Positions 41,390-51,300 of a stretch of DNA of 64,000 nt are shown here, in pieces (positions within the stretch are counted from its first letter, which is position 1; each line of letters opens with the position of its first letter). The translations under genes and the position numbers were made by a program. Origin of the DNA: Collinsella aerofaciens (GTDB taxonomy: Bacteria > Actinomycetota > Coriobacteriia > Coriobacteriales > Coriobacteriaceae); contig NZ_JAQLFP010000009.1 of assembly GCF_028207065.1 (NCBI RefSeq), positions 1-64,000 of the forward strand, written 5' to 3'. Under the pieces are notes generated by a model. That model did no database searches. It was not told where the DNA came from and was given only the letters and a program-made list of their open reading frames with translations.

Positions 41390-42013
41390 ATGCCCGATTC
41401 CCGCACACTCTGGACCGCCGTCGTTATCATCTGCATCGCCGTGTCGGTGTTCTTTAGCGTCAAAAAACGCACCACGTTTAAACGCCTGCAGCAGCTTATG
41501 GCCGCTAAGCAGTGGGACGAGTTCGATCGTTTGCTCGACGGCAAACTCACCAGCATGCTGTACCCGCGCTACAACCGCGACTACCTGCGCCTGAACTCCT
41601 ATCTGCTGCGCGAGGACCACAAGCGCGCCGATGAGATGTTCGATTTGCTGCTGGGGCTCAATCTGCCCAAGATGCAGCGCGTCGACCTGGTCATTAAGGC
41701 CTTTAACTACTACGTTGGTCAGGAGGACCGCAAAAAGTCCAAGGAGCTCCTGCACGAGATCAAGGGCTTTGAGGGCGATCAGGCCGAGGCGGTCGCACAC
41801 GAATGCCAGCTGATGTATGACACGATGATCCTCAAGCGCCACAACGATATTCCCGAGCTGGAGCGCATGCTCAAGGAAGCCGGTGACGACAAGGTCAAGA
41901 GCTGCCGCCTGGAATACCTGCTGGCCCTGCAGTACCAGAACAAGGGCGACGAAGCCAAGTTCCAGGAGTTCCTGGAGAAGTCGGGCCAACACTCGATGGC
42001 CGTCAACGCGTAA
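41390..42013 (+). CDS. Membrane-anchored helical-repeat (TPR-like) hypothetical protein
   Basis: 207 aa from the ATG at 41390 with AAGGAC upstream. One N-terminal membrane helix (LWTAVVIICIAVSVFFSV) is followed by ~170 residues of amphipathic helices resembling tetratricopeptide-type repeats (KRADEMFDLLLGL, QEDRKKSKELLHEIKG, EYLLALQYQNKGDEAKFQEFL). It may be a scaffold on the cytosolic face. I cannot name a family. It ends 31 bp before tRNA-Leu. Confidence 0.7.
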   Translation: MPDSRTLWTAVVIICIAVSVFFSVKKRTTFKRLQQLMAAKQWDEFDRLLDGKLTSMLYPRYNRDYLRLNSYLLREDHKRADEMFDLLLGLNLPKMQRVDLVIKAFNYYVGQEDRKKSKELLHEIKGFEGDQAEAVAHECQLMYDTMILKRHNDIPELERMLKEAGDDKVKSCRLEYLLALQYQNKGDEAKFQEFLEKSGQHSMAVNA

Positions 42014-42044
42014 CGGGCGGCTTGTGCTAGACTTCTAGTCTCAC

Positions 42045-42129
42045 GGGGGCGTGGCGGAATTGGCATACGCAGGAGACTTAAAATCTCTCGCCGCAAGGAT
42101 TGTGGGTTCGAGTCCCACCGCCCCTACCA
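42045..42129 (+). tRNA. tRNA-Leu (anticodon UAA)
   Basis: 85 nt including an encoded CCA. Acceptor GGGGGCG pairs with CGCCCCT; the anticodon loop is CTTAAAA (anticodon TAA) on a GGAGA/TCTCT stem; a short variable arm (CGCCGCAAGGAT region) and T-arm GTGGG-TTCGAGT-CCCAC follow. A TAGACT -10-like box is at 42028-42033. Confidence 0.95.
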
Positions 42130-42138
42130 CGTATTGTT

Positions 42139-42177
42139 TACGGGCCCGTGTCCCCCAGGGATGCGGGCTCGTTTCTT
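42139..42177 (+). terminator. Terminator after tRNA-Leu
   Basis: GGGCCCGTGTCCC pairs with GGGATGCGGGCTC (some G-U), then GTTTCTTT. A near-identical copy is at 42336-42375. Confidence 0.8.
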
Positions 42178-42182
42178 TAAGA

Positions 42183-42325
42183 TGCCGGCGGGACTCGAAC
42201 CCGCGAGGGGGCGAGCGTTAAGCGGACGCGCAGCGTCCGTAGCGAGCCGGCGAGGGCGCCGACAGGCGGCCGAAGCCGGTGCGTATTTGCGCAGCAAATG
42301 CGCAGACGTCCCACCGCCCCTACCA
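42183..42325. other. tRNA-derived remnants: antisense T-arm and duplicated tRNA-Leu 3' end
   Basis: The last 18 bp of tRNA-Leu (42112-42129, GTCCCACCGCCCCTACCA) recur exactly at 42308-42325, followed by a second copy of the terminator. Between them the minus strand reads GCGGGTTCGAGTCCCGC, a T-arm with the standard TTCGA loop, and the plus strand carries compact hairpins (GCGGACGC/GCGTCCG and GCGTATTTGC/GCAAATGCGC). No complete second tRNA can be folded. It looks like a broken tandem duplication or an integration scar. Confidence 0.6.
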
Positions 42326-42335
42326 TTTGGCTTTT

Positions 42336-42375
42336 ACGGGCCCGTGTCCCCCGGGGATGCGGGCTCATTTCTTTT
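42336..42375 (+). terminator. Second copy of the tRNA-Leu terminator
   Basis: It matches 42139-42177 with only two base differences (CCCCCGGGG for CCCCCAGGG, and CTCATTTC for CTCGTTTC). It has no intact gene in front of it. Confidence 0.75.
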
Positions 42376-42456
42376 GAACGCCGTCAACTGCAGAGCAGAT
42401 AATTTGGGACGGGGCTTTTTTGACTGCCCATATCAACCCAAGGACTGTCCCCAGGT

Positions 42457-42489
42457 GCCGGCAGAAAAGGAACGTCCCTAAGTGCCGGC
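42457..42489. repeat. GGGAC-core hairpin, GCCGGCA stem type
   Basis: GCCGGCA-GAAAAGGAACGTCCCTAAG-TGCCGGC. A GGACTGTCCCC word lies just before it. Confidence 0.8.
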
Positions 42490-42495
42490 TGTTGA

Positions 42496-42560
42496 GTTGC
42501 GGTGGAATAGGGACTGTTTGGGGCCCGAAAGGGCGATTTTAGTCCGTATTTCACCGCAAC
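42496..42560. repeat. GGGAC-core hairpin, GTTGCGGTGNAATA stem type, overlapping the ppx stop
   Basis: GTTGCGGTGGAATAGGGACT pairs with AGTCCGTATTTCACCGCAAC with two mismatches. Its right arm supplies the last codons (KLR) and the stop of the Ppx/GppA gene. Near copy of 5928-5992. Confidence 0.8.
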
Positions 42561-43567
42561 TTATTGGAGGGTGCTGAGGCTGGGGGGGTCCAGCCGATGG
42601 TGGGTAGCTCGCCGTCGAGAACCTCGTTAATGGTGGCGGCCATACCGGCAAGCAGGCTGTTCTCGCTCACGGTAAGCGCCCTGTAGCCACCGGCGCGCAT
42701 AAGCTCGCGGATCACCACGGCGCCGGCCAGAATCACGCCCGCGCGCTTGGGCTGCACGCCCGGCAACGCGGCAATGCCCGTAACGTCCAGCGCGGACATG
42801 CGCTCGATAGCGGCCGAGACCTGCTCCATCGAAAGCTCGCGCAGGTGCACAAAGCTCGAATCGTACGGCTCCAGTTCGTGAACGAGCGCCACGAGCGTGG
42901 TGACGGTACCGCCCACCGCAACGAGGCGTTCGGCGCGCTCAAAGTCGCTGGGCAGGCCTTCAAAATAGGCGGCGAACTGCTCGCCTGCCCACGCGGCAGC
43001 GGCAGCAAGCTCGCCATCCGCGGGCGGCAACGCGGAGAAAAAGCGCTCCGTCACGCGACGGCAACCGATGTCCAGCGAGCGCGTTCCCTCCAGCGCAAAG
43101 ACGCCGCGCTCCGGAGCGTATACGCCCGTCGCGAGTTCCGTGGACCCGCCGCCCGAATCCGCGACGATGATGCGCTCGCCGGCAAAGTCGTGCGCCACGC
43201 CAAAAAACGTCAGGCGCGCCTCGACCTCGCCCGGAATCACCTGTGGTTCGAGCCCCAACTCGCGCAGGCCGTCCAGCAGCAACGCGGCATCGGACGCATC
43301 GCGCGCGGCACTCGTGCACGTGGTGCAGACGCACACGGCCCCAAAGGCGCGCGCCTCGTCCACAAACGTACGGCACGCAGCGAGCACACGCTCAACGGCC
43401 GCCTCGCAAAAGCGGCCCGTCGCGTCCACGCCCTCGCCCAGGTCGGTAATCTCGGTATGCTTGGACGATTCCACGATCGCCCCGGCCTCGACCTGCGCCA
43501 GCACCAGTCGCGACGACACCGTTCCCAGGTCGATCGCGGCTACCTTATAGCGTTTGCAATTTGTCAT
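42551..43567 (-). CDS. Ppx/GppA family exopolyphosphatase / pppGpp phosphohydrolase
   Basis: 338 aa. The N-terminal ASKHA fold has AAIDLGTVSSRLVLAQ (phosphate 1), with CTTCTSAARDA, SGGGSTELATG (phosphate 2) and VAVGGTVTTLVAL further on. This is the short two-domain form found in Actinobacteria, which lacks the C-terminal HD domain of E. coli Ppx. It hydrolyses polyphosphate or pppGpp; which one cannot be told. The ATG has GGAGGGG upstream. The C-terminus and TGA lie in a repeat hairpin. It follows divIC by 20 bp on the same strand. Confidence 0.92.
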   Translation of the reverse strand: MTNCKRYKVAAIDLGTVSSRLVLAQVEAGAIVESSKHTEITDLGEGVDATGRFCEAAVERVLAACRTFVDEARAFGAVCVCTTCTSAARDASDAALLLDGLRELGLEPQVIPGEVEARLTFFGVAHDFAGERIIVADSGGGSTELATGVYAPERGVFALEGTRSLDIGCRRVTERFFSALPPADGELAAAAAWAGEQFAAYFEGLPSDFERAERLVAVGGTVTTLVALVHELEPYDSSFVHLRELSMEQVSAAIERMSALDVTGIAALPGVQPKRAGVILAGAVVIRELMRAGGYRALTVSENSLLAGMAATINEVLDGELPTIGWTPPASAPSNKLR

Positions 43568-43587
43568 TGCGGGCTCCCCTCCGGGCG

Positions 43588-44349
43588 CTATTTGCCGTTG
43601 GACACGACCGTCTGGCCCTCGACGCCGTTAAACCCAAACAGCATGTCGAGCGCCTGGATGTACCACGGCGCGTCCTTGCCGACTTCTTCGATTTCCTTGG
43701 CCACTTCGCTGGCCTTCTTGGCGTTTGAGGACTTTTTGCTCGACGACGAGTCCGAATCGTCGTCCAAGCCCAGCACGTCAATCTTCTTCTCGCCGGGCAT
43801 CACCAGGCCCAGGTCCTCGGACGCCGCGTCCTTGATACCCTCCTCCGAGAGCAGCTTGTCGACGCTTTTTTGCAGCTCATCATTGTATTGCTGGCGAATC
43901 TCGACCTGCTTGGCCAAGATATCGCTCGAACGCTTTGCCACGTACAGGTCGCGCACGGGGAAATACAGGCTCACGAGCACCAGCGCCACCACGACACCGA
44001 TAAACAGCGGACGCAGAGAGCCATGCGTAAAGTCATAGATCGCCTTGACCACCGCGTTGTCGTTGGCGTAGCGCATAAAGTCCGAGCCCGAAAAGCGGTT
44101 CGAGGGCCTGCTCGATTTGTCGTGTGCCTGAGTCGAGGGACGCGACGTATGCGACGAACGTGCCGGGCGCACCGGTCCATCTGTCGAAGTATTCACTTGA
44201 GCATTGGGGCGCGAGGTACTTGTCGGGCGCTGCACGGGGCGGTCGACGCCGGCGTAGGCGGGCCCACCGAGCTGCACCGTGCGTGCACGGCGAGGCGACG
44301 GCTCGCGTGAACCGGCGGAATAGTACCTGTTGTCGTAAATCTGATCCAT
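43588..44349 (-). CDS. Septum formation initiator family protein (DivIC/FtsB-like)
   Basis: 253 aa from the ATG at 44349 (AAGGCG upstream). A ~110-residue Ser/Arg/Pro-rich cytosolic N-terminus with QPHKA-like basic patches precedes a membrane helix (LFIGVVVALVLVSLYFPV) and an outside coiled coil (SDILAKQVEIRQQYNDELQKSVDKLLSEEG), then the family's short motif GLVMPGEKK. DivIC/FtsB bridges FtsL and the septal synthase during division. The long basic N-terminus is typical of Actinobacteria. The Ser/Lys tract before the C-terminus is low complexity. Confidence 0.88.
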   Translation of the reverse strand: MDQIYDNRYYSAGSREPSPRRARTVQLGGPAYAGVDRPVQRPTSTSRPNAQVNTSTDGPVRPARSSHTSRPSTQAHDKSSRPSNRFSGSDFMRYANDNAVVKAIYDFTHGSLRPLFIGVVVALVLVSLYFPVRDLYVAKRSSDILAKQVEIRQQYNDELQKSVDKLLSEEGIKDAASEDLGLVMPGEKKIDVLGLDDDSDSSSSKKSSNAKKASEVAKEIEEVGKDAPWYIQALDMLFGFNGVEGQTVVSNGK

Positions 44350-44440
44350 GTGCGCCTTGTGCGGTTGAGGTTTGTTTGCGCTAAGTCCTTTAGTTATAGC
44401 ACGAGCGCCCGCACCGCCTTCGCCAGCCATTGCTCGACAT

Positions 44441-44472
44441 AAAAAAGGCGCTGAGCCATATGGCCCAGCGCC
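44441..44472 (-). terminator. Intrinsic terminator after eno
   Basis: GGCGCTGGGCC-ATAT-GGCTCAGCGCC, then TTTTTT on the minus strand. Confidence 0.88.
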
Positions 44473-44544
44473 CACAGCGCTTTGCGGCGTCCAGCCAAGG
44501 CGGGGCGGAACCGAGTCAGCCTCCTCCTCGCCAAATTCGCCCGT

Positions 44545-45846
<1,302 letters not shown>

Positions 45847-45982
45847 TCACTTGGAAACATAGTGGATGCAAGCGACCGGCTGACCGTGCACCGTCGGTGC
45901 GCCTCCGTAAGTTAGCCATGTCGCACTTTTTGCATTATGCCCTAAGTTAGCCGAGGGATACACTTGATTTTCGAAAAATTTA

Positions 45983-46019
45983 GCGGGAACGATGAGGCGT
46001 GCCAGCCCGTCGTTCCCGC
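45983..46019 (-). terminator. Terminator after mazG
   Basis: GCGGGAACGA pairs with TCGTTCCCGC around a 17-nt loop; the minus strand continues TAAATTTTTC. Confidence 0.8.
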
Positions 46020-46023
46020 AGTC

Positions 46024-46884
46024 TTACTCCTCCGCCTTTGCGGCATCCCACAGGTCGTTGAGGCCGTGGGTCGAAAGCTCGGCAAGATCAACGTGGGCGT
46101 CGGATGCCATCTGCTCCATTGCGGCCCAACGGCGACGGAACTTGGCCGTGCTGGCGCGCAGAGCGCTCTCGGCGTCGATGCCCTCTTTGCGCGCAACGTT
46201 GACCAGGGCAAAGAGCAGGTCGCCAAACTCCATCTCGCGCTCGGGCGAGCCGGAAGCCTCGGCCTCAAACTCGGCACGCTCCTCGGCGACCTCGTCCCAC
46301 ACGTCCTGGACCGTCTCCCACTCAAAGCCCACGGCAGCCGCCTTGCGCGACACCTTCTGAGCCTGCATCAGCGCCGGCAGGTGCGTGGGCACGCCGTCGA
46401 GCAGACCCTCGGGCGCGGCCTCGCCTGCCGCCACGGCCTGGTCTTTGGCGGCCTTCTCGGCAAGCTTGACCTCGTCCCAAATCTTGAGCACCTCATCGGA
46501 GCTGTCAGCATCCGCATCGCCAAAGACGTGCGGATGCCGACGGATGAGCTTGGCGTCGATATCGTGCGCCACGTCGGCCAGCGTAAACTCGCCGGCATCC
46601 GCGGCAATCTGTGCATGCAGCACTACCTGCATGAGCACATCGCCCAGCTCCTCGCGAAGGTGTGCCGCATCGTCGGCCTCGATGCAGTCGAGCGCCTCGT
46701 AGGCCTCCTCGATCATGTTCTTGCCAATGCTCTGATGCGTCTGTTCGCGGTCCCACGGGCAGCCATCGGGCTGACGCAGGCGCCAGATGGTCTGCACCAG
46801 ATGCTGCAGCTCGGCCGACGCGTCGACCAGCGTGGACAGGTCGCGCGAACCCTCGGCATTTTGCTGAGCCATATGCTCGGCCAT
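46024..46884 (-). CDS. mazG: Nucleoside triphosphate pyrophosphohydrolase MazG
   Basis: 286 aa, two MazG modules. The first has CPWDREQTHQSI, EEAYEALD and EELGDVLMQVVLHA (metal-binding Glu/Asp). The second is EEVAEERAEFEAE with EFGDLLFALVNVARK. It hydrolyses NTPs and dNTPs to the monophosphate plus PPi, and in relatives it lowers (p)ppGpp or removes oxidised nucleotides. The ribosome site GGAGGAGG lies in the last codons of the upstream phosphodiesterase, two bases away, so they are coupled. Order: larC2, yfcE-like, mazG. Confidence 0.95.
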   Translation of the reverse strand: MAEHMAQQNAEGSRDLSTLVDASAELQHLVQTIWRLRQPDGCPWDREQTHQSIGKNMIEEAYEALDCIEADDAAHLREELGDVLMQVVLHAQIAADAGEFTLADVAHDIDAKLIRRHPHVFGDADADSSDEVLKIWDEVKLAEKAAKDQAVAAGEAAPEGLLDGVPTHLPALMQAQKVSRKAAAVGFEWETVQDVWDEVAEERAEFEAEASGSPEREMEFGDLLFALVNVARKEGIDAESALRASTAKFRRRWAAMEQMASDAHVDLAELSTHGLNDLWDAAKAEE

Positions 46885-46886
46885 GG

Positions 46887-47435
46887 TTATTCCTCCTCCA
46901 GGATCACGTGACGGAACGCGCCGTCCTCGTAGATGCCATAGCTGTGCGTACCGTCCTTGGGAATGCTCACGCTGCCGGGGTTAAAGAGCCACAGGCCCGG
47001 GTGCGCCTCGCTTGCCTCGTTAACCTTGATGTGCGTGTGGCCGTAGACGAGCGCGGAGCCCTCGGGCAGCGCGGGCGCGTGGTCAACGCTGTTATGCATG
47101 CCAGCGCCAAAGACGTGGCCATGCGTCAGGAACAGCTCGCGGCCGGTCTCGTCGAACAGCGTGGCGTAGTCGGCCATGACGGGGAAGTCGAGCACCATCT
47201 GGTCGACCTCGGCGTCGCAGTTGCCGCGGACGGCGATGATGCGGTCGGCCAGGGCGTTGAGCAGCGGAATCACGCGCTTGGGAGCGTAGTCGCGCGGCAG
47301 GTCGTTGCGCGGGCCGTGGTAGAGCAAGTCGCCCAGCAGCACGATGCGGTCGGGCTGCTCGGATTCGATGGCGGCGACCAGACGCTCGGTCCAGTATGCC
47401 GAGCCGTGAATGTCGGAAGCGATGAGGTATTTCAT
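46887..47435 (-). CDS. yfcE: YfcE-like phosphodiesterase (calcineurin-like)
   Basis: 182 aa, typical length. Metal motifs: ASDIHGS (D-x-H), LLGDLLYHGPRN (GD), VRGNCDAEVD (GNCD, the hallmark of YfcE/MJ0936), LTHGHVFG, and VYGHTHIK (GHTH). E. coli YfcE acts on artificial phosphodiesters; the natural substrate is unclear. It overlaps the mazG ribosome site at its end. The ATG at 47435 has AAAGGAC upstream. Confidence 0.9.
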   Translation of the reverse strand: MKYLIASDIHGSAYWTERLVAAIESEQPDRIVLLGDLLYHGPRNDLPRDYAPKRVIPLLNALADRIIAVRGNCDAEVDQMVLDFPVMADYATLFDETGRELFLTHGHVFGAGMHNSVDHAPALPEGSALVYGHTHIKVNEASEAHPGLWLFNPGSVSIPKDGTHSYGIYEDGAFRHVILEEE

Positions 47436-47492
47436 GGGGAGTCCTTTCGGTGTGGGGTTGATGGGGCTGGGCGCGGGATGTCGCCGGCCGCG

Positions 47493-47978
47493 CTATTCAA
47501 ATCGCAGTGCCGGGGCTTGTGCCGCCTGCATCACGCGCTGGAGCGGCACATTATGCTCGCGGGCAAGACGGGCGCAGTCCTCGTACTCGGGCGCCGCACG
47601 CTCACTGCCGTCGGGCAGGGTGGCTACTTTGACGGCCACCTCGCCCCAAGGCGTCGCTACCTGCTCAAAACGACGCGGCAGGCAGACGCGTTCCATCACC
47701 TGGCGACGAACGGCGTTGGTCGTGGTTTCCAAAAAGATAGTCGTCTGCAGGCGTTCGATATCCTCATGCGAGCAAATCACCTGCAACTGCCATCCGGGGC
47801 GGCCCTTTTTGCAGTAGAGGGGCAGCCAGTGCACCTCGCGGGCGCCGGCCTCGCGCAGGCGGTCGGCGGCGTAGGCGAGCACCTCGGGCGACGCGTCATC
47901 GATGTCGCACTCCAGCTTGACGATAGTTTCGGGCGCATCGGTCTCGCGGGACAGCGGAGATGTACTTCCACGTTGCAT
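47493..47978 (-). CDS. Stand-alone LarC2-like protein (nickel-pincer cofactor, C-terminal half of LarC)
   Basis: 161 aa from the ATG at 47978. It matches only the C-terminal domain of LarC: LECDIDDASPEVLAYAADRLREAGA, YCKKGRPGWQLQVIC, IFLETTTNAVRRQ, TPWGEVAVKVATL and APEYEDCARLAREHNVPL. LarC inserts nickel into the NPN cofactor of lactate racemase-type enzymes with CTP. In Lactiplantibacillus larC1 and larC2 are two overlapping ORFs joined by frameshift; here no larC1 is found within at least 380 bp upstream. The N-terminal ~15 residues are unlike LarC. Confidence 0.85.
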   Translation of the reverse strand: MQRGSTSPLSRETDAPETIVKLECDIDDASPEVLAYAADRLREAGAREVHWLPLYCKKGRPGWQLQVICSHEDIERLQTTIFLETTTNAVRRQVMERVCLPRRFEQVATPWGEVAVKVATLPDGSERAAPEYEDCARLAREHNVPLQRVMQAAQAPALRFE

Positions 47979-48082
47979 ACGGTCCGGATCCTTTCCGCAC
48001 GGGCTCGTTTTATTCACCCAAACGCTAGCACATCGAACGTGGCACAGGCGTGACTTTCGTCCGTCGTCGCCCTTGCCCCTAT

Positions 48083-48152
48083 CCAAACATGTACGTCAGC
48101 CTCCAAACATGTCATTTTTTGTCGGTTTTGGAGGCTGACGTACACGTTTTGG
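48083..48152. repeat. 70-bp palindrome, copy 1 (upstream of the ABC exporter operon)
   Basis: CCAAACATGTACGTCAGCCT at the left pairs with the right arm GGCTGACGTACACGTTTTGG, with the stem continuing inward through CCAAA/TTTGG. The loop contains CATGTCATTTTTTG. An almost identical palindrome with the same loop is at 52388-52462. The rest of the 382-bp gap before the exporter gene has only a TCAAAATTG...CAATTTTGA pair (48171-48225). Confidence 0.85.
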
Positions 48153-48360
48153 AGCGGGCCGCACACGATCAAAATTGCGCCCGCATTCCGTCCACCACAA
48201 AGTTCGCCGCACTCAACAATTTTGAACTTACTACGCAGTTCATCGGCTAAAAATTACCCTCGGCATACTTACCCGCTGCACGATGTTACTCTAGTTGCAT
48301 TTGGCTAACTAAGCGGCTGCCGAGGACCCAGCCCGGCACCGTTACGGCATAGGAGGTTTC

Positions 48361-51300
48361 ATGTTCGAGAAGCGGCTCTTCTCCCTGGTTCCGCAGGCAA
48401 CGCCCTACATTATGGCAAGCGTCCTGTTTAAGTGGATCGCGCTCATGGCAAACATCACGGTGATGTGGGTGCTTGCGCGCATCTTGGGCGGTATCGTCAC
48501 GGACGGCCTTTCCGCCGCGCTCGCCGTCGACGCGCTCGCACAAGCCGCCTTGCCGCTCGCCGTCGCCATCATCGTGCGCGCCGCCGCCATCTACCTGGCT
48601 CAGCGCACCGGCGACAAGGCCGCCTTCGAGGCCGTCCGCCGCGCGCGCTCGCTCGTCTACGACAAGCTCACCGCACTCGGCCCCTCCTACACCGAGACCG
48701 TCCCCACCGCCGAGGCCGTCCAGACCAGCGTCGAGGGCGCCACGCAGCTCCAGGTGTACTTTGGCGGCTACCTGCCGCAGCTCTTCTTTGCCGGGCTGGC
48801 GCCTGCCACGCTGTTCGTCCTGCTCATGGGCCAAGCGGGACTTCCCGCCGCGCTGCTGCTCGCGTGCGTTCCGGTCATCCCTATCTCCATTATGATGGTC
48901 ATGCGCAACGCCAAAAAGATCGGTGCCGAGTACTGGGGTAGCTATGTCGATCTGGGCGGCATGTTCCTGGAGGCCGTGCAGGGTCTCACCACCCTTAAGG
49001 TCTACCAGGCCGATCGCAGCTGGCACGAGCGCATCAACGCCGAGTCCGAGCGTTTCCGCACGGCGACCATGCGCCTGCTGGTGATGCAGTTGCGCTCCAT
49101 TTGCGTTATGGACCTGGTCGTCTATATGGGCGCCGCGCTCGGCATTATCGTAGCCGCACTGCAGCTCGCCACGGGCAAGATTGGCTTTGAGGCGGCCTTC
49201 CTCATCGTCTTTCTGTCGCAGGAGTTCTTTTTGCCCATGCGCTGCCTGGGATCGCTGTTCCACACAGCCATGAACGGCATGGCCGCCTCGCGCCGCATGT
49301 TTGGCATCTTGGATACGCCCGAGCCCGAGCGCGGCGATGTTGAGCTTGACGGTCGCGGCGATATCGAGCTCGCGGGCGTGAGCTATGCATACGGCGACCG
49401 CACGGTGCTGGACAGCGCCAGCGCGACCATTGCGCACGGCTCGCTCGTGGCACTCGTGGGCGAAAGCGGCGGCGGCAAGTCCACGCTCGCGGGGATTATC
49501 GCGGGCCGCAAGGGTGCCTACCGTGGCAGCGTTCGCATCGGCGGCGTCGAGCTGCGCGATGCCACGGCCGCCTCACTCATGCGCACCGTCACCCTGGTGC
49601 CCACCAACGGTTACCTGTTTGCCGGCACCCTGCGCGACAACCTGCTGCTCGCCCAGCCCAACGCCACCGATACCGAGCTTTTGCGCGCGCTCGACCGCAC
49701 GCGCGTGGCGGCCTTTGTGCAGGCCAACGGCGGGCTCGACATGGTGATTAACGAGGGCGGCACCAACCTTTCGGGCGGCCAGCGCCAGCGCGTGTGCATG
49801 GCCCGCGCCCTGCTGCACGACTCGCCGATCTATGTGTTTGACGAGGCTACGAGCAGCGTCGATGCCGCAAGCGAGGCCGCGATCGGCGAGGTCATCGCGT
49901 CGCTCGCAGGCGAGCACACCGTAATCGTGGTGGCACATCGCCTGTCGACAATCGTGGACGCCGACCAGATTATGGTGCTGGAGCGCGGACGCATTGCCGA
50001 GCGCGGGACTCACGGCGAGCTCCTGGCCACCGCGGGCGCCTATGTGCGCATGTGGAACAGCCAGGAGCAGCTCTCGGCATATGCGTATGCAGAGGGTGAT
50101 GCCGAGGATGCCGGCGCGGTTGAGGCTGTTGACGGCAGCGCCGCCTGTGCCGATGGCCTCAACGGTGCCGGCTCGTCTTCCGCTGCCGCGGCGCCTGACT
50201 CCGGCCGCGCCCGTCGCTCGGCGCCGTCCATCATGTGGCGCATGATGGGGCTCGTCCGACCGCTTGCCGGCTGGCTTATGCTAGCTGTCGTGCTGGGCAG
50301 CATTGGCATGCTCACCGCCGCGTTCGTGCCGGCCTTTGGCGCCTTTGGCCTTATGGCCGCGCTGGGCCGCAACGCCTTGGGGCTTGGTCTTATCGCAGCA
50401 TGCGCGGCCTGCGCCGCCTGCGGCATCGCACGCGGACCGCTCCATTACGGAGAGCAGCTCTGCAATCACTACATCGCGTTCCGCCTACTCGCACACATTC
50501 GCGACCTGGTGTTTGGCGCCCTGCGCCAGCTCGCCCCCGCCAAGCTCGAGGGCCGCGGCAAGGGCGAGCTCGTGAGCCTGGTCACCTCGGATATCGAGCT
50601 GCTCGAGGTCTTCTACGCGCACACCATCTCGCCCATTGCCATCGCTCTGGTCTGCACCGTTGTGTTTGAGGGCTTTTTGCTGGCTGTGAGCCCCGAGCTC
50701 GCGGGCATCGCGCTCGTGGCCTACGCGGTCCTGGGCGTGCTACTGCCCCTGACCTCGGCCAAGGCATGCGGCACCACCGGCCGCCAGAGCCGCGAGGGCG
50801 CCGGTAAGCTGGGCGCCTATGTGCTCGACAGTCTACGCGGCGCGTCCGAGACTATCCAGTTCGCCGGTGGCGCCGATCGCAGCCGTGCCCTGGCCAAGCT
50901 GACCGAGCAAGTCGGCGCCGTGGACGCGCGCCTCAAGCGCCGCCAGGCGGCCAGCGAGGCCGTAGCCGATGCGCTTATTCTTGCGGCCAATCTGGTGATG
51001 CTCGGGCATGCGCTGCAGCTGGTGGCTGCGGGAACGATTGATTTTGCCGCAGCGTTTGTCGCCGTCTTTACCTTTGTGTCGTCGTTTGGTTCGGTAATGG
51101 CCGTGAGCCGCCTGGGCGCCTCACTGCAGGAGACGCTCGCTTCGGGCGCACGCGTGCTCGATTTGCTCGACGAGCGGCCCCAGTGCGCCGAGGTCGCCGA
51201 TGGACAGGACGTTGAGTTTGCCGGCGCCGCAGCCGAGCATGTGAGCTTTAGCTATGCGGGCGGCGTGGACGCGGGCGGTGCCGGCGCCACAGAGCAGGTC

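Noticed and set aside
48171..48225. TCAAAATTG...CAATTTTGA inverted repeat upstream of the ABC exporter
   Set aside because: Short arms 37 bp apart; could be an operator but is weak and may be chance in an AT-richer stretch.
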